Of a stretch of DNA of 64,000 nucleotides, positions 15,951 to 26,700 are shown one piece after another. The stretch spans positions 62,001-126,000 of the forward strand of contig NZ_AUCH01000004.1 of the NCBI RefSeq assembly GCF_000429665.1, written 5' to 3'. Numbering within the stretch: the stretch's first letter is position 1; each line of letters opens with the position of its first letter. This DNA is from Azovibrio restrictus DSM 23866 (GTDB taxonomy: Bacteria > Pseudomonadota > Gammaproteobacteria > Burkholderiales > Rhodocyclaceae). A program made the position numbers and the translations under genes. The notes under the pieces were generated by a model. It had not been told where the DNA came from, ran no database searches, and saw nothing but the letters and a program-made list of their open reading frames with translations.

Positions 15951-17573
15951 ATGAAACATCTCCAGGTACGCGCCCAACTGGCCACGCTGGTGGCCGGTCT
16001 TTGCTTCATTTTGCTGGTGGTTGGCGGTGGGGGCATCTATGGCACCTGGGTCAATCACCGCATGTTCCAGCTTTCCATGCAGGATGGCCGGATTACCGAT
16101 GAGCTGGCGCGGCTGAACAGCCGGATCTTTGATTCCCGTCTGCACATTGCCCAATCCATGATTCGCGCTTCTCCGGAAAAGCTGGTGCAGGAGGGCAGGG
16201 TGATCGCCGAGAACATCACCTTGATCCGTGCTTCGCTGGCGGCCCTGGAAGCTTTCGAGGTGGATGAGGGGAGCGCCGCCGCCCTGGTTTCTATGGGCCA
16301 GGTCAGTAAGGAATTTACGGATGCCTATCTGGCGCAGGCGGCCAGCGCCCTGCTGGCAGCGGATGAGGCGGCGCTGGAAAGACTGGTCACGGAAAAAGCC
16401 GATCGGTATTACCAGCCCATCAAGCAGTCCCGGGAAAATGTCGCCCGGGCCCTGGCGGAGCGCAAGGAAGGCCACTTGCAAGCGGCAACTCAAACCTATC
16501 AATTCACCCTGTACGGGGCGATTGCCCTGTTGGTCAGCGGCCTTCTGCTCTCCCTGGGGGGAAGTGCGGCATTGATCAGGACCATCGGCCGGCAGGTGGG
16601 CGGGCTGTTGCAGGTCTTGCAGCAGGTGGAAGCAAACAAGGATCTGCGGGTTCGCGTGGAAGTTTCCGGAAGCAACGAACTGGCCGCCATCGGCCAAGGC
16701 CTGAATCGGGTGCTTGCCGGTTTGCAGGGGCTGATGGCGGAATCAAGCCGGCAAGCGGAACAAGCCCGGATCACGGGGCAGGAACTGGGCATCCACGCCC
16801 GGGAGGCCGAGCTGGCTGCCAGTCATCAACATGAAGCCATTGCGAGTACCGAGTGTGCGCTGGCTGAAATCGTGGCCCAGGTCCATGATATTACCCGGCA
16901 GACGGGGGATGCGGCCCGACTGGCCCGGGAGGGGGAGGCCAGCGGCGAGCAGGGCGCCCGGATGGTGAGCGAGGCGGCCCAGGAGATGACCCGCATCGCT
17001 GACTACATTCAGCTTTCTGCCGGTGAGATCGCCAAGCTGGAACTGCAATCCAGCGAGATCAACCAGATGGTTTCCGTGATTCGGGAGATTGCCGAGCAGA
17101 CCAATTTGCTGGCCCTGAATGCGGCCATTGAGGCAGCCCGGGCAGGGGAGTCCGGGCGGGGTTTTGCGGTGGTGGCCGACGAGGTGCGCAAGCTGGCGGA
17201 GCGCACCAACAACGCCACCCTGCAGATTCAAAAAACCATCGAAAGCATTCGCCAGGAAACCGTGGCGGCTGTGAGCAATATGGAAAAAGGCAGTTCCCAG
17301 GCCCGGGTGGGGGTGGAGATGGCGTCCCGGGCCGCCCAGGCTGTCGTTGCCTTGCGCGAGCGCCTCTCCACCATCTGTCTGGGGGTGGCGGAGATTGACC
17401 GTGCTGCCTGCACCCAGGAAGACGCCTGTGCAAAAGCCAGCCAGCGCATGGGGGAGTTGGGCGTATTGTCCGGTAGCAGCAGGGCCCTGGCGCAGCGAAC
17501 CCTGGAATCCGCAGGGGATGTGGAACGGCTCAGCGAGCAACTGAGGGCATCGGTCAGCAGCTTTCAACTGTGA
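15951..17573 (+). CDS. Methyl-accepting chemotaxis protein
   Basis: 540-residue transmembrane chemoreceptor: TM1 about 9-31, a periplasmic four-helix-bundle-like sensor of about 150 residues, TM2 about 184-206, a HAMP segment, then the cytoplasmic signalling coiled coil. The conserved hairpin tip is present (REIAEQTNLLALNAAIEAAR, then AGESGRGFAVVADEVRKLAE). There is no C-terminal CheR-binding pentapeptide. It is followed by a response regulator and a histidine kinase, so it may feed or share a stimulus with that pair. The ligand is unknown. Confidence 0.93.
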   Translation: MKHLQVRAQLATLVAGLCFILLVVGGGGIYGTWVNHRMFQLSMQDGRITDELARLNSRIFDSRLHIAQSMIRASPEKLVQEGRVIAENITLIRASLAALEAFEVDEGSAAALVSMGQVSKEFTDAYLAQAASALLAADEAALERLVTEKADRYYQPIKQSRENVARALAERKEGHLQAATQTYQFTLYGAIALLVSGLLLSLGGSAALIRTIGRQVGGLLQVLQQVEANKDLRVRVEVSGSNELAAIGQGLNRVLAGLQGLMAESSRQAEQARITGQELGIHAREAELAASHQHEAIASTECALAEIVAQVHDITRQTGDAARLAREGEASGEQGARMVSEAAQEMTRIADYIQLSAGEIAKLELQSSEINQMVSVIREIAEQTNLLALNAAIEAARAGESGRGFAVVADEVRKLAERTNNATLQIQKTIESIRQETVAAVSNMEKGSSQARVGVEMASRAAQAVVALRERLSTICLGVAEIDRAACTQEDACAKASQRMGELGVLSGSSRALAQRTLESAGDVERLSEQLRASVSSFQL

Positions 17574-17587
17574 TTGGAAGGGGAATC

Positions 17588-18253
17588 ATGCGTTTGTTAT
17601 TGGTGGAAGATCAGCCGGTTTTATCGGAAGCGATAGGGAGTCACCTGAAGGCGCAGGGGATTGCCGTGGATGCCGTGCTGGATCTGAAGGGGGCCCAGGC
17701 TGCCGTGATGGCCGAGGAGTTCGGCGCCATCCTGCTGGATTTGTCCCTGCCGGATGGGGATGGCCTGGACTTTCTGATGCGCTTGCGGCGTGAGGAAAGG
17801 CCGGTGCCGGTGATCATCATGACGGCCCGGGACCAGATCCGGGACCGGATCAAGGGCCTGGAGGCGGGAGCCGATGATTATCTGGTCAAGCCCTTTGACC
17901 TGGATGAAATGGTGGCCAGGGTTTATGCCGTAACCCGGCGTTATGAGGGCAATCCCAATCCCCTGCTGCAAGTGGGCGATTGCCAGATCGACAAAACCGG
18001 GCACCGGGTCTTGCTGCAGGGGGGCGAGGTGCGGCTGACCGCCAAGGAGTGGGCGCTGGTGGAAAAACTGGTTTCCAAGCCTTCGGCCATCGTGTCGAAG
18101 GAGCAGCTGGAGCAATCCCTGTACTGTTTCGACGATGAAATTGGCAGCAATATCGTCGAAGTCTATGTAAGCCGTATCCGCAGCAAGCTGGGCAAGGCCT
18201 GCATCGAGACGGTACGGGGGCTGGGCTATCGTTTCACCGGGGTGTGTGGATGA
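17588..18253 (+). CDS. OmpR/PhoB family response regulator
   Basis: 221 residues: receiver domain with phospho-acceptor Asp51 (AILLDLSLPDGDG) and Lys101 (YLVKPFD), then a winged-helix output domain (LTAKEWALVEKLV ... NIVEVYVSRIRSKL). It resembles the QseB/TctD group. The ATG at 17588 with upstream GGAAGGGG is preferred to a GTG at 17570 that overlaps the chemoreceptor stop. The kinase gene follows with an ATGA overlap. Confidence 0.94.
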   Translation: MRLLLVEDQPVLSEAIGSHLKAQGIAVDAVLDLKGAQAAVMAEEFGAILLDLSLPDGDGLDFLMRLRREERPVPVIIMTARDQIRDRIKGLEAGADDYLVKPFDLDEMVARVYAVTRRYEGNPNPLLQVGDCQIDKTGHRVLLQGGEVRLTAKEWALVEKLVSKPSAIVSKEQLEQSLYCFDDEIGSNIVEVYVSRIRSKLGKACIETVRGLGYRFTGVCG

Positions 18254-19572
18254 AGCCCGGTATTGGCAAGCGCCTGTATTTCAGCCTGGGCAGCACCTTG
18301 GCCGTGTTGTGGCTGACGGTGGTGGCTTCGGTGGCCTGGGTGGTGGAGCACGAGACCAGCGAGGTGTTCGACAGCGCCCTCCAGGAAACCGCCCAGCGGC
18401 TGCTGCCCCTGGCGGTACATGACATTACGCTGGTGGCTCAGGGGGCGCCGCTGCAGACCCTGGATCACATCGCCCATGATGAACACCTTGTGTATCAGCT
18501 ACTGAACCGGAGTGGCGAAGTCCTGTTGCATTCCCACAAGGCTCCGGCGCGTCCCCTGCACCCTGCGCTGGCCAACGGCTTTTACAACGTGGAGCAGCAA
18601 CGGGTTTATGTGGACGTCACCCGGGACGGAGAATTCATCATCCAGGTGGCCGAGTCCCTGGGGCACCGGCAGGACACCTTCTACAACATCCTGACCTATC
18701 TGCTGTTGCCGCTATTGGGCCTGTTGCCCCTGGCGGGATTGGCCATTTACTGGTCGGTACGGAGCGCCCAGCGCCCGATCCGTAAATTCGACCTGGATAT
18801 AGCCAGCCGCAATGTCAATGATCTGCGGCCGCTGCCGCTCGATGACCTGCCGGTGGAGCTGTGCGGCGTCGGTAAATCCGTGAATCTGCTGCTGGAACGC
18901 TTGCGCCTGGCACTTGAAGCGGAACGGAGCTTTACCGCCAACAGCGCCCACGAACTGCGTACCCCCGTGGCCACGGCCATGGCCCAGTTGCAGGTGCTGC
19001 AACATGAGTTGTCGGACCCGCTTGCCCGGGAGCGGGTGACGAAGGCTTCGGAGATGCTGGATCGGCTGCAGCGCATGGGCGTCAAGCTCCTGCAACTGGC
19101 CCGTGCCGAGTCCGGTGTGGCCCTCTGCAACGAGCGTTTCGATCTGGGCATGTTGCTGGGGATGCTGTGCCGGGATTTTGCCCTGACGACGAAGCGTGAG
19201 CTTTTGTACCAGCCCCCGGGGCATCCGGTCTGGGTACTGGGGGATATCGATGCCGTGGGAATCGCCCTGCAGAATCTGCTGGAGAATGCCGACCGTTATG
19301 GTGCTGCGGGTACGCCCATTGAAATCCGGCTGGAGCCGGAGGGGAGGGTGGTGGTCAGCAATGATTGCGAGCCGATCCCCCCCGAGAAAATGCAAAAGCT
19401 GCGTCAGCGGTTTTTCCGGGGCACCCAGGAAAAACAGGGGTCAGGGCTGGGGCTTTCCATCGTTGAGGCCATTGCCAGGCAGAGTGAAGGCAGCCTGCAG
19501 TTGCAGTCACCCTGCCATGGCCATGCCCGAGGGGTTTCGGCCAGTCTGGCGTTACGTCTGGATGGGGCTTGA
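18250..19572 (+). CDS. Sensor histidine kinase (QseC/TctE-like)
   Basis: 440 residues. TM1 is at about 10-32, a periplasmic 2CSK_N-like sensor of about 110 residues follows, and TM2 is at about 148-170. The H-box NSAHELRTPVATAMA places the phosphorylated His at 234, the N-box is LQNLLENADRYG, and the G-box is GSGLGLSIVEAIARQ. The start codon overlaps the regulator stop as ATGA, which shows tight coupling. The signal is unknown; TctE-type relatives respond to carboxylates. Confidence 0.94.
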   Translation: MKPGIGKRLYFSLGSTLAVLWLTVVASVAWVVEHETSEVFDSALQETAQRLLPLAVHDITLVAQGAPLQTLDHIAHDEHLVYQLLNRSGEVLLHSHKAPARPLHPALANGFYNVEQQRVYVDVTRDGEFIIQVAESLGHRQDTFYNILTYLLLPLLGLLPLAGLAIYWSVRSAQRPIRKFDLDIASRNVNDLRPLPLDDLPVELCGVGKSVNLLLERLRLALEAERSFTANSAHELRTPVATAMAQLQVLQHELSDPLARERVTKASEMLDRLQRMGVKLLQLARAESGVALCNERFDLGMLLGMLCRDFALTTKRELLYQPPGHPVWVLGDIDAVGIALQNLLENADRYGAAGTPIEIRLEPEGRVVVSNDCEPIPPEKMQKLRQRFFRGTQEKQGSGLGLSIVEAIARQSEGSLQLQSPCHGHARGVSASLALRLDGA

Positions 19573-19700
19573 AACGTGTCGAATTTTTGCCGGGTACAGG
19601 AAAAGCGCTAGGGCCTGCCGTTTCAGGTTCTATTAAGGGTGGGTCCGTATAGTGCAACTCATGGGTTCTGGTTTGAACCCCTTACACAGGAGACACACCA

Positions 19701-20633
19701 ATGAGCAGCTCATCCAAAGCTTATCAATTCACCATCAGCGGCAATGCCGTAACAGCTGTCTACAAGGTGGAGGGCGGTCGCGTGAAGCTGGAGCACATGG
19801 ACAGCGACGAGACCTGGACGTTCGACGGTAGCAACGTCGTGAAAACCGAGATGAGCGACGGCCGTCTGGAAACGACGACGTACGCGGATGTCGACGGCGA
19901 TGGTCTGTTTTTCAAGACCGGCAAGACTTACTCCGGTACGGGTTTGAAATCGGATGGCGATGATGATCTGAGCCATTCGGGGGGCAGCTCCCTCATCCCC
20001 AACACGTCGGCTTACAGCGAAGAGGGCCTGCAATTCGCCCTCGATGCCAACGGCGTGGTGACGGCCGTCTCCGAGGTCAAATACGGCTACCTCGAGGCCG
20101 ATACCATGGGGCCGAACGAAACCTGGCTATCCAGCGGCCAGGATGTGATCAAGATCGAAACCAAGCTCGGCCAAGTGGAAGCCTGTCTCTACTCCGATGC
20201 CAACCAGGATGGCGTCTTCCAGAAAAGTTTCGGGCTGGAGGTATTGACCGGCACGAACCCGCTCTCACTGGAGACCTACAAGTTCACCTTGGCCGATGGT
20301 ACGAAAGCGACGGGGGATGTCGTCGTTGCAGGGGATGCCATTAGCGGTGCGATGGAGTTGGGAAAGCGCGGTTGGAAGGCGGACCATATCGACGCCAACG
20401 AAACTTTCCAGGTGGTGGAAATCGGCTCCGACAACCTGCTCCTCAAGACCTCGACCCAGAAGAGCGGCGAAATCGACTTCAGCGTGTTCCGGGACGACGA
20501 CAACGATGGCCTATGGACCAAGATTGTCGAAGGTGAGACGCGGGGCACTTTCATGACCCAGGACGGCCAGGTGAATCTGGTGGGTATGGCGGATGCGGGT
20601 CTTCTGCAGCTGGCCGATGCGCTGATCGCCTGA
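19701..20633 (+). CDS. Three-repeat acidic protein with DxDxDG motifs
   Basis: 310 residues with no signal peptide. Three related units of about 80-95 residues are visible (about 6-75, 108-175 and 193-275). Each starts with a Y/L-x-F strand and closes with an acidic loop: DVDGDGLFFK, DANQDGVFQK and DDDNDGLWTK. These loops look like calcium-binding DxDxDG sites of the EF-hand/dockerin kind. Middle positions share 'NETW' or 'DETW'. An acidic, repeat-bearing protein without a Sec signal would suit type I secretion, but no transporter gene is adjacent. GGAG precedes the start and a strong terminator follows. No named family was recognised. Confidence 0.75.
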   Translation: MSSSSKAYQFTISGNAVTAVYKVEGGRVKLEHMDSDETWTFDGSNVVKTEMSDGRLETTTYADVDGDGLFFKTGKTYSGTGLKSDGDDDLSHSGGSSLIPNTSAYSEEGLQFALDANGVVTAVSEVKYGYLEADTMGPNETWLSSGQDVIKIETKLGQVEACLYSDANQDGVFQKSFGLEVLTGTNPLSLETYKFTLADGTKATGDVVVAGDAISGAMELGKRGWKADHIDANETFQVVEIGSDNLLLKTSTQKSGEIDFSVFRDDDNDGLWTKIVEGETRGTFMTQDGQVNLVGMADAGLLQLADALIA

Positions 20634-20691
20634 GTAAACGTGATACCCCCGGGGCGGTGATGGCTGCCTGTCACTCCCCCGGAAGTCCCAT

Positions 20692-20725
20692 GGGCCACCT
20701 GATGCGATACATCGGGTGGCCTTTT
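20692..20725 (+). terminator. Rho-independent terminator
   Basis: GGCCACC at 20693 pairs with GGTGGCC at 20715, with an inner GATG/CATC extension and TTTT after the stem. It ends the unit encoding the repeat protein. The remaining roughly 170 bases to glmS show no other feature. Confidence 0.75.
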
Positions 20726-20895
20726 GCACAAGAGGGCCCGGGATGGCAGACCCGTGCAGCGCTATGGTTCCTGGGGCGGTATGGCATGACAGGCGCGCAG
20801 CATTGAGCGGCTTCACCCGGACTTGAGACTGGACGGAATGACGGTTTTCCCTGGTAACCGGTAAAATGCCGCTCCTTTAACCCGGAGCAAACCCA

Positions 20896-22734
20896 ATGTG
20901 CGGCATTGTGGCGGCGGCAGCGACAGACAACGTGGTCCCGGTCCTGATCGAGGGCCTGAAAAAGCTGGAATACCGGGGTTATGACTCCGCCGGCCTGGCC
21001 GTGCTGGGGGCCGAGGGCCTGGAGCGGCGCCGGGCCCTGGGCCGGGTGGCCGAGCTGTGCGCCCGTTGCGAAGGCCTGGCGGCCAGCACCGGCATCGCCC
21101 ACACCCGCTGGGCCACCCACGGGGCGCCGGCCGAGCATAACGCCCACCCGCACATTTCCGCCGGCCTGGCGGTGGTCCATAACGGCATCATCGAGAACTA
21201 CGAGGCCCTGAAGGCGGAGCTGCTGGCCCAGGGCTACCAGTTCAGCTCCGAGACCGATACCGAAACCATCGCCCACCTGATCGCCGCCAGCCTCAAGATC
21301 CAGCCCGATCTGGCCGAGGCGGTGCGCCTCACCTGCCAGCGTCTCAAGGGCGCCTACGCCATCGCCGTGGTGGCCGAGGCCCAGCCGGGCCGGGTGGTGG
21401 TGGCCCGGGAAGGTTCGCCCCTGCTCCTGGGGGTGGGCGAGCGGGGCTATTACGCCGCCTCCGACACCTCGGCCCTGCTCCAGGTGACCCGCCAGGTGAT
21501 CTACCTGGAAAACGGCGACCTGGCCGACCTGCGGCCCGACAGCCTGGTGATCCGCCGCATCCAGGGCGAAGCCGGGGAGGCCGTGAGCCGCCCGGTGGTG
21601 CTCTCCCAGCTTTCCGCCGACGCGGTGGAGCTGGGCCAGTACCGGCACTACATGCAGAAGGAAATCTTCGAGCAACCCGAAGCCCTGGCCAACACCCTGG
21701 AAATGGTGGGCGGCGCCAAGAGCGTGCAGCCCGGCCTGTTCGGGGCCGAGGCCGCCCGCCTCCTGGACCAGGCCGACTCGGTGCTGATCCTGGCCTGCGG
21801 TACCAGCAGCCATGCGGGCATGGTGGCCCGCTACTGGATCGAGAGCATCGCCGGCCTGCCGGTGACCGTGGAAATCGCCAGCGAATACCGCTACCGGGAA
21901 TCGGTGCCCAATCCCCGGCAGCTGGTGGTGGCCATCTCCCAGTCCGGGGAAACCGCCGACACCCAGGCGGCCCTGCGCCACGCCCGGGACCAGGGCCAGC
22001 CCCTGACCCTGGCCATCTGCAATGTGGCGGAATCGGCCATCGTGCGGGAATCGGCCCTGCGCTTCATCACCCGGGCCGGTCCCGAGATCGGCGTGGCCTC
22101 CACCAAGGCCTTCACCACCCAGCTGGCGGCCCTGTTCCTGCTCACCCTGGTGCTCGCCAAGCTCCGGGGACGGCTCTCCGAGGCCGACGAGGCCGCCCAT
22201 CTGCAGGCCATGCGCCACCTGCCGGTCGCCGTGCAGAAGGTGCTGGCCCTGGAGCCGGAAATCGCCGCCTGGGCCCGGCGTTTCGCCAACAAGCAGCACG
22301 CCCTGTTCCTGGGCCGGGGGCGGCATTATCCGATCGCCCTGGAAGGGGCCCTGAAACTGAAGGAAATCTCCTACATCCACGCCGAAGCCTACCCGGCCGG
22401 GGAGTTGAAGCACGGCCCCCTGGCCCTGGTGGACCGGGAGATGCCGGTCATCGCCGTGGCGCCCAACGACCACCTGCTGGAAAAGCTCAAGTCCAACCTG
22501 CAGGAAGTGCGGGCCCGGGGCGGCGAGCTGTTCGTGTTCGCCGACCAGGGCTGCCAGCTCCCCGCCGACGACGCGGACGGGGTCCATGTGCTGGCCCTGC
22601 CCGAACACTACGGCCCCCTTTCCCCCATCCTGCACGTGGTGCCCCTGCAGCTCCTCTCCTACCACGCGGCCCTGATCAAGGGCACCGACGTGGACAAGCC
22701 CCGCAACCTGGCCAAGTCGGTCACGGTGGAATAA
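20896..22734 (+). CDS. glmS: Glucosamine-fructose-6-phosphate aminotransferase
   Basis: Converts fructose-6-phosphate and glutamine to glucosamine-6-phosphate, the first step to UDP-GlcNAc. It has 612 residues, close to the usual 609. Cys2 of MCGIVAA is the N-terminal glutaminase nucleophile, with EYRGYDSAG and THRW-like HTRWATHG blocks. Two SIS domains follow (ACGTSSHAG, then SQSGETADT), and the C-terminus ends LAKSVTVE. An epimerase gene begins 10 bases later, so both feed nucleotide-sugar supply. Confidence 0.98.
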   Translation: MCGIVAAAATDNVVPVLIEGLKKLEYRGYDSAGLAVLGAEGLERRRALGRVAELCARCEGLAASTGIAHTRWATHGAPAEHNAHPHISAGLAVVHNGIIENYEALKAELLAQGYQFSSETDTETIAHLIAASLKIQPDLAEAVRLTCQRLKGAYAIAVVAEAQPGRVVVAREGSPLLLGVGERGYYAASDTSALLQVTRQVIYLENGDLADLRPDSLVIRRIQGEAGEAVSRPVVLSQLSADAVELGQYRHYMQKEIFEQPEALANTLEMVGGAKSVQPGLFGAEAARLLDQADSVLILACGTSSHAGMVARYWIESIAGLPVTVEIASEYRYRESVPNPRQLVVAISQSGETADTQAALRHARDQGQPLTLAICNVAESAIVRESALRFITRAGPEIGVASTKAFTTQLAALFLLTLVLAKLRGRLSEADEAAHLQAMRHLPVAVQKVLALEPEIAAWARRFANKQHALFLGRGRHYPIALEGALKLKEISYIHAEAYPAGELKHGPLALVDREMPVIAVAPNDHLLEKLKSNLQEVRARGGELFVFADQGCQLPADDADGVHVLALPEHYGPLSPILHVVPLQLLSYHAALIKGTDVDKPRNLAKSVTVE

Positions 22735-22744
22735 AAGGAATCCC

Positions 22745-23752
22745 ATGAAAGTACTCGTCACCGGCGCCGCCGGCTTCATCGGCAGCAACGTTTCCCGCCG
22801 CCTCCTGGAACGGGGCGACCAGGTGGTCGGCCTCGACAACCTGAACGACTACTACGACCCCCAGCTGAAGCGGGACCGCCTGCAGCGCCTGGAACCCCAG
22901 GCCGGCTTTAGCTTCGTGAAGCTGGACGTGGCCGACCGGCCGGGCATGGAACAGCTCTTTGCCGCAGAAAAGTTCGACAAGGTGGTGCACCTGGCGGCCC
23001 AGGCCGGGGTGCGCTACTCCCTGAAGAATCCCCACGCCTACATCGACAGCAACCTGGTGGGTTTCACCAACATCCTCGAAGGCTGCCGCCACAACCAGGT
23101 GGCGCACCTGGCCTACGCCAGCAGTTCCAGCGTCTATGGGGGCAACACCAAGATGCCCTTCTCGGAACACGACGCCGTGGACCATCCGGTCAGCCTCTAC
23201 GCTGCCACCAAGAAGGCCAACGAGCTGATGGCCCACACCTACAGCCACCTCTACGGCCTGCCCACCACGGGGCTGCGCTTCTTCACCGTCTATGGCCCCT
23301 GGGGCCGGCCCGACATGGCCCTGTTCCTGTTTACCAAGGCCATCCTGGAAGGGCGGCCCATCGACGTATTCAACCACGGCAACATGCAGCGGGACTTCAC
23401 CTACATCGACGACATCGTCGAAGGGGTGATCCGGGTGCTGGACAAGACCGCCACCCCCAACCCGGCCTTCGATCCCCTGCAGCCGGACCCGGGCACCAGC
23501 CACGCCCCCTACCGGGTGTTCAACATCGGCAACCACGACCCGGTGCCCCTGATGGATTTCATCGCCGCCATCGAAAAGGCCCTGGGCATGGAGGCCCAGA
23601 AGAACTTCCTGCCCCTGCAGGACGGGGACGTGCCCGCCACCTACGCCGACGTGGACGCCCTCAACGCCTGGGTAGGCTTCGCCCCCGCCACGCCGGTGGA
23701 AGAGGGCGTGCGCCGCTTCGTGGCCTGGTATCGGGAGTACTACGGCAAGTAA
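22745..23752 (+). CDS. NAD-dependent UDP-glucuronate 4-epimerase-type enzyme
   Basis: 335-residue extended short-chain dehydrogenase. The Rossmann motif is GAAGFIGS (7-14), the catalytic block is SSSSVYG, and SLYAATKKANE supplies the YxxxK pair. NLNDYYDPQLK and RFFTVYGPWGRPDMA are typical of UDP-glucuronate/GalA epimerases used for capsule or LPS. The substrate choice between UDP-GlcA and UDP-Glc cannot be settled by eye, though the first is favoured. It overlaps the glmS transcription unit. Confidence 0.9.
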   Translation: MKVLVTGAAGFIGSNVSRRLLERGDQVVGLDNLNDYYDPQLKRDRLQRLEPQAGFSFVKLDVADRPGMEQLFAAEKFDKVVHLAAQAGVRYSLKNPHAYIDSNLVGFTNILEGCRHNQVAHLAYASSSSVYGGNTKMPFSEHDAVDHPVSLYAATKKANELMAHTYSHLYGLPTTGLRFFTVYGPWGRPDMALFLFTKAILEGRPIDVFNHGNMQRDFTYIDDIVEGVIRVLDKTATPNPAFDPLQPDPGTSHAPYRVFNIGNHDPVPLMDFIAAIEKALGMEAQKNFLPLQDGDVPATYADVDALNAWVGFAPATPVEEGVRRFVAWYREYYGK

Positions 23753-23779
23753 GAAGGCTTCGGGTTCCTGGTCGCCCCC

Positions 23780-26700
23780 TCAGCCCAGATGGCCGCAGCT
23801 GGCGCTCAGGCGGATCAGGGCCTGGGCGGCTGCGGTTTTTTCCTGGGGGTCATCCAGGTGGCGTTCCAGGGCTTCCAGGGCGCGCCACTGGAACAGGGGG
23901 GCCTGCTGACTGCAGGCCAGGGCGTGGGCTTCGCGCAGGCAGTCCAGGGCTTCCTGGTGCCGCTCCGGGCCGCAGTGGAGCAGGGCTTCGCCGCGCATGC
24001 GGAAGAATTCGGGGAGGTAGTAGAGGTCTTCCCGCTTGCGGCACACGGCGATGATTTCCTCAATGCCGGCGGCGCATTCTTCGTAGCGGCCCAGGTGCAG
24101 GCAGGCATCGGTTTCCATGGCCACGAAAGTGCCTTCCACCACCACCATGGCCACCCGGGCCGCCGCCACGGCGGGGCGGATGGCTTCCAGGCCCCGGGCG
24201 TCGCCCTGCACGGCCATGCTCCAGCCCTTGAGGGCGCTGCCTGAGGCCAGCCACAGGCCCAGGTCGTGGCGGCTGGCCAGGGCCAGCAGTTCGTCGGCCA
24301 GGGCGCCGGCCTGGACCGGCCGGTGCATCAGCCGCTGCAGCATGGTGGCGAAGGTGAGGGCAAAGCCCAGGGTGTGGGCGTGTCCCAGCTGGCGGGCGGC
24401 CTGGATCGAGCGTTCACTGGTGGCCTGGGCCGCTTCGGCTTGGCCGCTGATGAGCTGAATCCAGGACAGGAAGGCCATGGAGGAGATCCCCGTGTCTTCC
24501 CCGTAGGTGTTGATCAGCTGGGTGGAGGAGAGGGTTTCGCCCAGGGCGATGGCGCTTTCCAGGTGACGCCGGGCTTCTTCGTAACGGGCGAGCCAGAACA
24601 GGTTGTTGCCGTAGGCGTAGTGCACCTGCATGGTCTGGTCCGGCTGGCCCGAGATGCGGGCGATCCGTTCCAGCTGCTGGGCGAATTCCAGGGGGTAGGC
24701 TTCCGGGGTGCAGGAGCGCCCGCCCAGCCACAGGCCCCAGGTCACCGGGAACAGTTCCGCGTCTTCCTGGACCACACGGCTCAGTTCCAGGGCTCGGGAG
24801 AAGCAGGCCTTGGCGGCTTCGGCGCCGTAGCCGCGCATGGCGATGAGCAGGTTGCCCAGGGCGGCCTGGAGCGGGAGTTCCAGGGCGGCGGTTTTGTCCT
24901 GCTCCTGGCCGGCCAGCTGTTGCAGGCCGCTTTCGAAGTGGAACAGGGCTTCCTGGTTGGCGGAGCGGCTGGCGGCCAGCTGCCCGGCCCGCAGCCAGGC
25001 AGCAGCGGCGGCCAGGGGCTGGCCGGCGGCGGCCAGATGCTGGGCCAGGCGCTCGGGGACCTCGGCTACCAGGGCGGCGAAGGGGCCCTGCAGCAGTTCG
25101 GCCAGCCGGCCGTGCAGGGTCTTGCGCTCGGCCAGGGGCAGGGTCTGGTAGGCAGCGTCCCGGATCAGGGCGTGCTTGAAGCGGCTCCGGGTTTCATCGC
25201 CGGGGTGGATCAGGTCGGCGGCCTGCAGCCGTTCCAGGCCCAGGGCGAATTTCTGCGGGCTGTCCTGCCACAGGGCCCGGAGCAGGTCGAGCTGGAAATC
25301 GCGGCCGATGGCGGCGGCCTGCTGGGCCAGGCGCCGGGCTTCGCTGCCGGCGCTTTCCAGGCGGCTGGCGAGCAGGCTCCAGAGGGTGCCCGGCACCTGT
25401 TCTCCCGGGTGTTCGCTGCAGGCCCGGGCCATTTCCTCGATGTACAGGGGCACCCCGTCGGTTTTCTGCAGCAGGCCCGCCAGGGTCTGCTCATCGAGCT
25501 GCCGGCCACCCATGCTCAGGCGGGCCAGACGTTCCGCCTGGCGGCTGGCCAGGGCGCCCAGCTGCAGGCTGCGGACCCCGGGCAGGGGCGGGAATTCCGG
25601 GCGGGAGGTGAGCAGGATGAAGGTGGGCAGCTGGCCGTCCGCCAGGTACTGGCGCAGCAGTTCCAGGGTGGAGGGGTCGGCCCAGTGGATGTCCTCTATC
25701 ACCAGCAGTACCGGGTGGCGGCTGGCCAGGCTTTCGAGCAGGGCGATGATGGCGGCTTCGCTGGCCTGTTTGCGCTGGGCCGGGGTCTGCTGCTCCAGCC
25801 TGGCGGGGTCGCCCAGGCCCAGGAGTTCCAGCAGGGCCGGCAGGTGCGGCCGCAGGGGGCTGCCCGGGGGGGCCAGCCAGCGTTCTAGCTGCTGGCGGCG
25901 GCTGGCGGGGCTGTCCTCCTGGCCGGCCAGCTGCTGGTCCAGGGACTGCTGCAGCAGGTCGGTGATCGGGTGATAGGGGGTGTGCTGGGATTCCGGGTTG
26001 CAGCGCAGCTTGCGCCAGGCGCCGTCGTCCTGGAGGGCGTCGATCAGGCTGTTGACCAGCCGGGATTTGCCGATGCCGGCTTCCCCCTGGAGCAGCAGGG
26101 TCTGGCGCTGGCCCCGCCGGGTGCGTTCCCAGAGCACCTGGAGCAGCCGCAGTTCCCGGCGCCGGCCCACCAGGGGGGTGAGCTGCCGGGCTCGGGCTTC
26201 GAGCCGATGGGTGGCGCCGCTGGGGCCGACGATGCGCTGCAGGCTTAGCTCGCCCAACTGCAGCACCGGGGTGAGCAGGAAATAGCCTTCCACCAGGCGG
26301 GCCATTTCCGGGGTGACGGAAATTTCCTCCCAGCCGGTGTGCTCGGCCAGCCGCGCCACTTGGCGGGAGAGGTGGCCGGTGGTGTCGGGCAGGTTGTAGC
26401 GGCGGTCATTCACCACCCAGCCGCTGTGGGCGGCGGCGCGAAAGTGCAGGCCGGCAAATTCCTGACGCCGCCGGGCCAGGTTCAGGGCGGCGCTGACCGT
26501 GCGCCGGGGGCAGTCCTCATGGGCGTTGGGGTAGCCGAAGTAGGCGAGGATCCGGCCCATGTGCACCGGGACGCAATAGCCCCCGTGCTGGTTGAGGATC
26601 TCCATGGCCATGCCGTGGGCGGCCCCCAGGGCGCCGCTCTGCAGCTCCGGGTCTTCTTCCGGGGGCGGGGCGATCTCGCAGGCCAGCAGGCACACCAGGC

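Noticed and set aside
20640..20895. glmS ribozyme/riboswitch in the glmS leader
   Set aside because: The leader is short and shows no ribozyme-like structure; that element is typical of Firmicutes.
20671..22839. A 722-codon open frame antisense to glmS
   Set aside because: It is a by-product of GC-rich codon use; it is low-complexity (Gly/His/Gln-rich) and fully covered by the clear glmS gene. Similar long antisense frames over parC, parE, lanM, the ABC genes and the BTAD gene were dismissed for the same reason.
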